Shown one piece after another: positions 63,937 to 64,000 of a stretch of 64,000 bases of DNA. Every line of letters starts with the position of its first letter. Position 1 is the stretch's first letter. Source of the DNA: Planctomycetes bacterium syqfu (GTDB taxonomy: Bacteria > Planctomycetota > Phycisphaerae > Phycisphaerales > Phycisphaeraceae); contig CP087563.1 in the NCBI GenBank assembly GCA_020974905.1, positions 6,014,001 to 6,078,000 on the forward strand, given 5' to 3'. A model generated the notes under the pieces. That model did no database searches, was not told the origin of the DNA, and saw only the letters and a list, made by a program, of their open reading frames with translations. A program made the position numbers and the translations under genes.

Positions 63937-64000
63937 AACGCTTGTAGGTTTCAATCTCTATTCGGGAATATTAAAAATGACACACACCGTCATAAGCAAT

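Overview
The window looks like a chromosomal segment of a bacterium in the phylum Planctomycetota, most likely class Phycisphaerae. This is an inference from gene content: three prepilin-type proteins with the H-X9-DG C-terminal motif, two small membrane proteins with the CxxCxYDLR...CPECG zinc ribbon, a PEP-CTERM protein, a giant secreted subtilase with an N-terminal LENRQLLS-type motif, a VC_2705-type sodium symporter with a DUF485 partner, and many intergenic inverted repeats of kinds common in this phylum. No rRNA is present, so the placement is not proven.

Layout. 1-7.2 kb: the end of a FlhG/MinD-like ATPase, a GNAT acetyltransferase, a symporter + DUF485 + porin group on the minus strand, queD and a Gfo/Idh/MocA oxidoreductase. 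7.4-10.2 kb: a GH4 glycosidase divergent from an AraC regulator. 10.4-12.4 kb: housekeeping genes ribH-nusB-ftsY. 12.5-18.5 kb: acyltransferase 3, DUF393, a VapBC-like toxin-antitoxin pair, small membrane proteins, a roughly 400-bp giant imperfect palindrome, and lexA with an unusually overlapping upstream ORF. 18.5-30.5 kb: siroheme sulfite/nitrite reductase, a kinase-like protein, a STAS protein, a PEP-CTERM protein, a Cys-repeat lipoprotein, a second Gfo/Idh oxidoreductase with rpiB, and an RND efflux pair. 30.5-32 kb: an IS110-family element with a candidate bridge-RNA region. 32-39 kb: a sugar-type regulatory block (LacI regulator, pseudopilin, secreted GH71-like/LamG enzyme, PocR-AraC regulator, second pseudopilin). 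39-46 kb: gpmI with an adjacent G-quadruplex-prone tract, a zinc-ribbon protein and the 1409-residue subtilase. 46.4-47.3 kb: a small exported protein and tRNA-Lys(CTT).

47.3-61.8 kb is the most coherent system: nitrate and nitric oxide metabolism. On the minus strand a tetraheme cytochrome, a Tat-type iron-sulfur protein and an NrfD-like membrane protein form a putative quinol-oxidising module. Divergently, napD-napA-(tetraheme NapB-like)-(NapF/G-like)-hypothetical encode periplasmic nitrate reductase. No NapC and no nitrite reductase of the NirS/NirK/NrfA types is seen here. Then come NnrS, an Rrf2 (NsrR/IscR-like) regulator, quinol-dependent NO reductase, a hemerythrin-domain protein, the di-iron repair protein Ric/ScdA and a cupin. 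Similar TGGATA-containing sites lie in the nap and nor divergent promoters, suggesting shared control. The window ends with a GntR/LacI-type regulator followed by a third pseudopilin gene.

All calls were made by reading the sequence and translations without database searches; family names rest on recognisable motifs.
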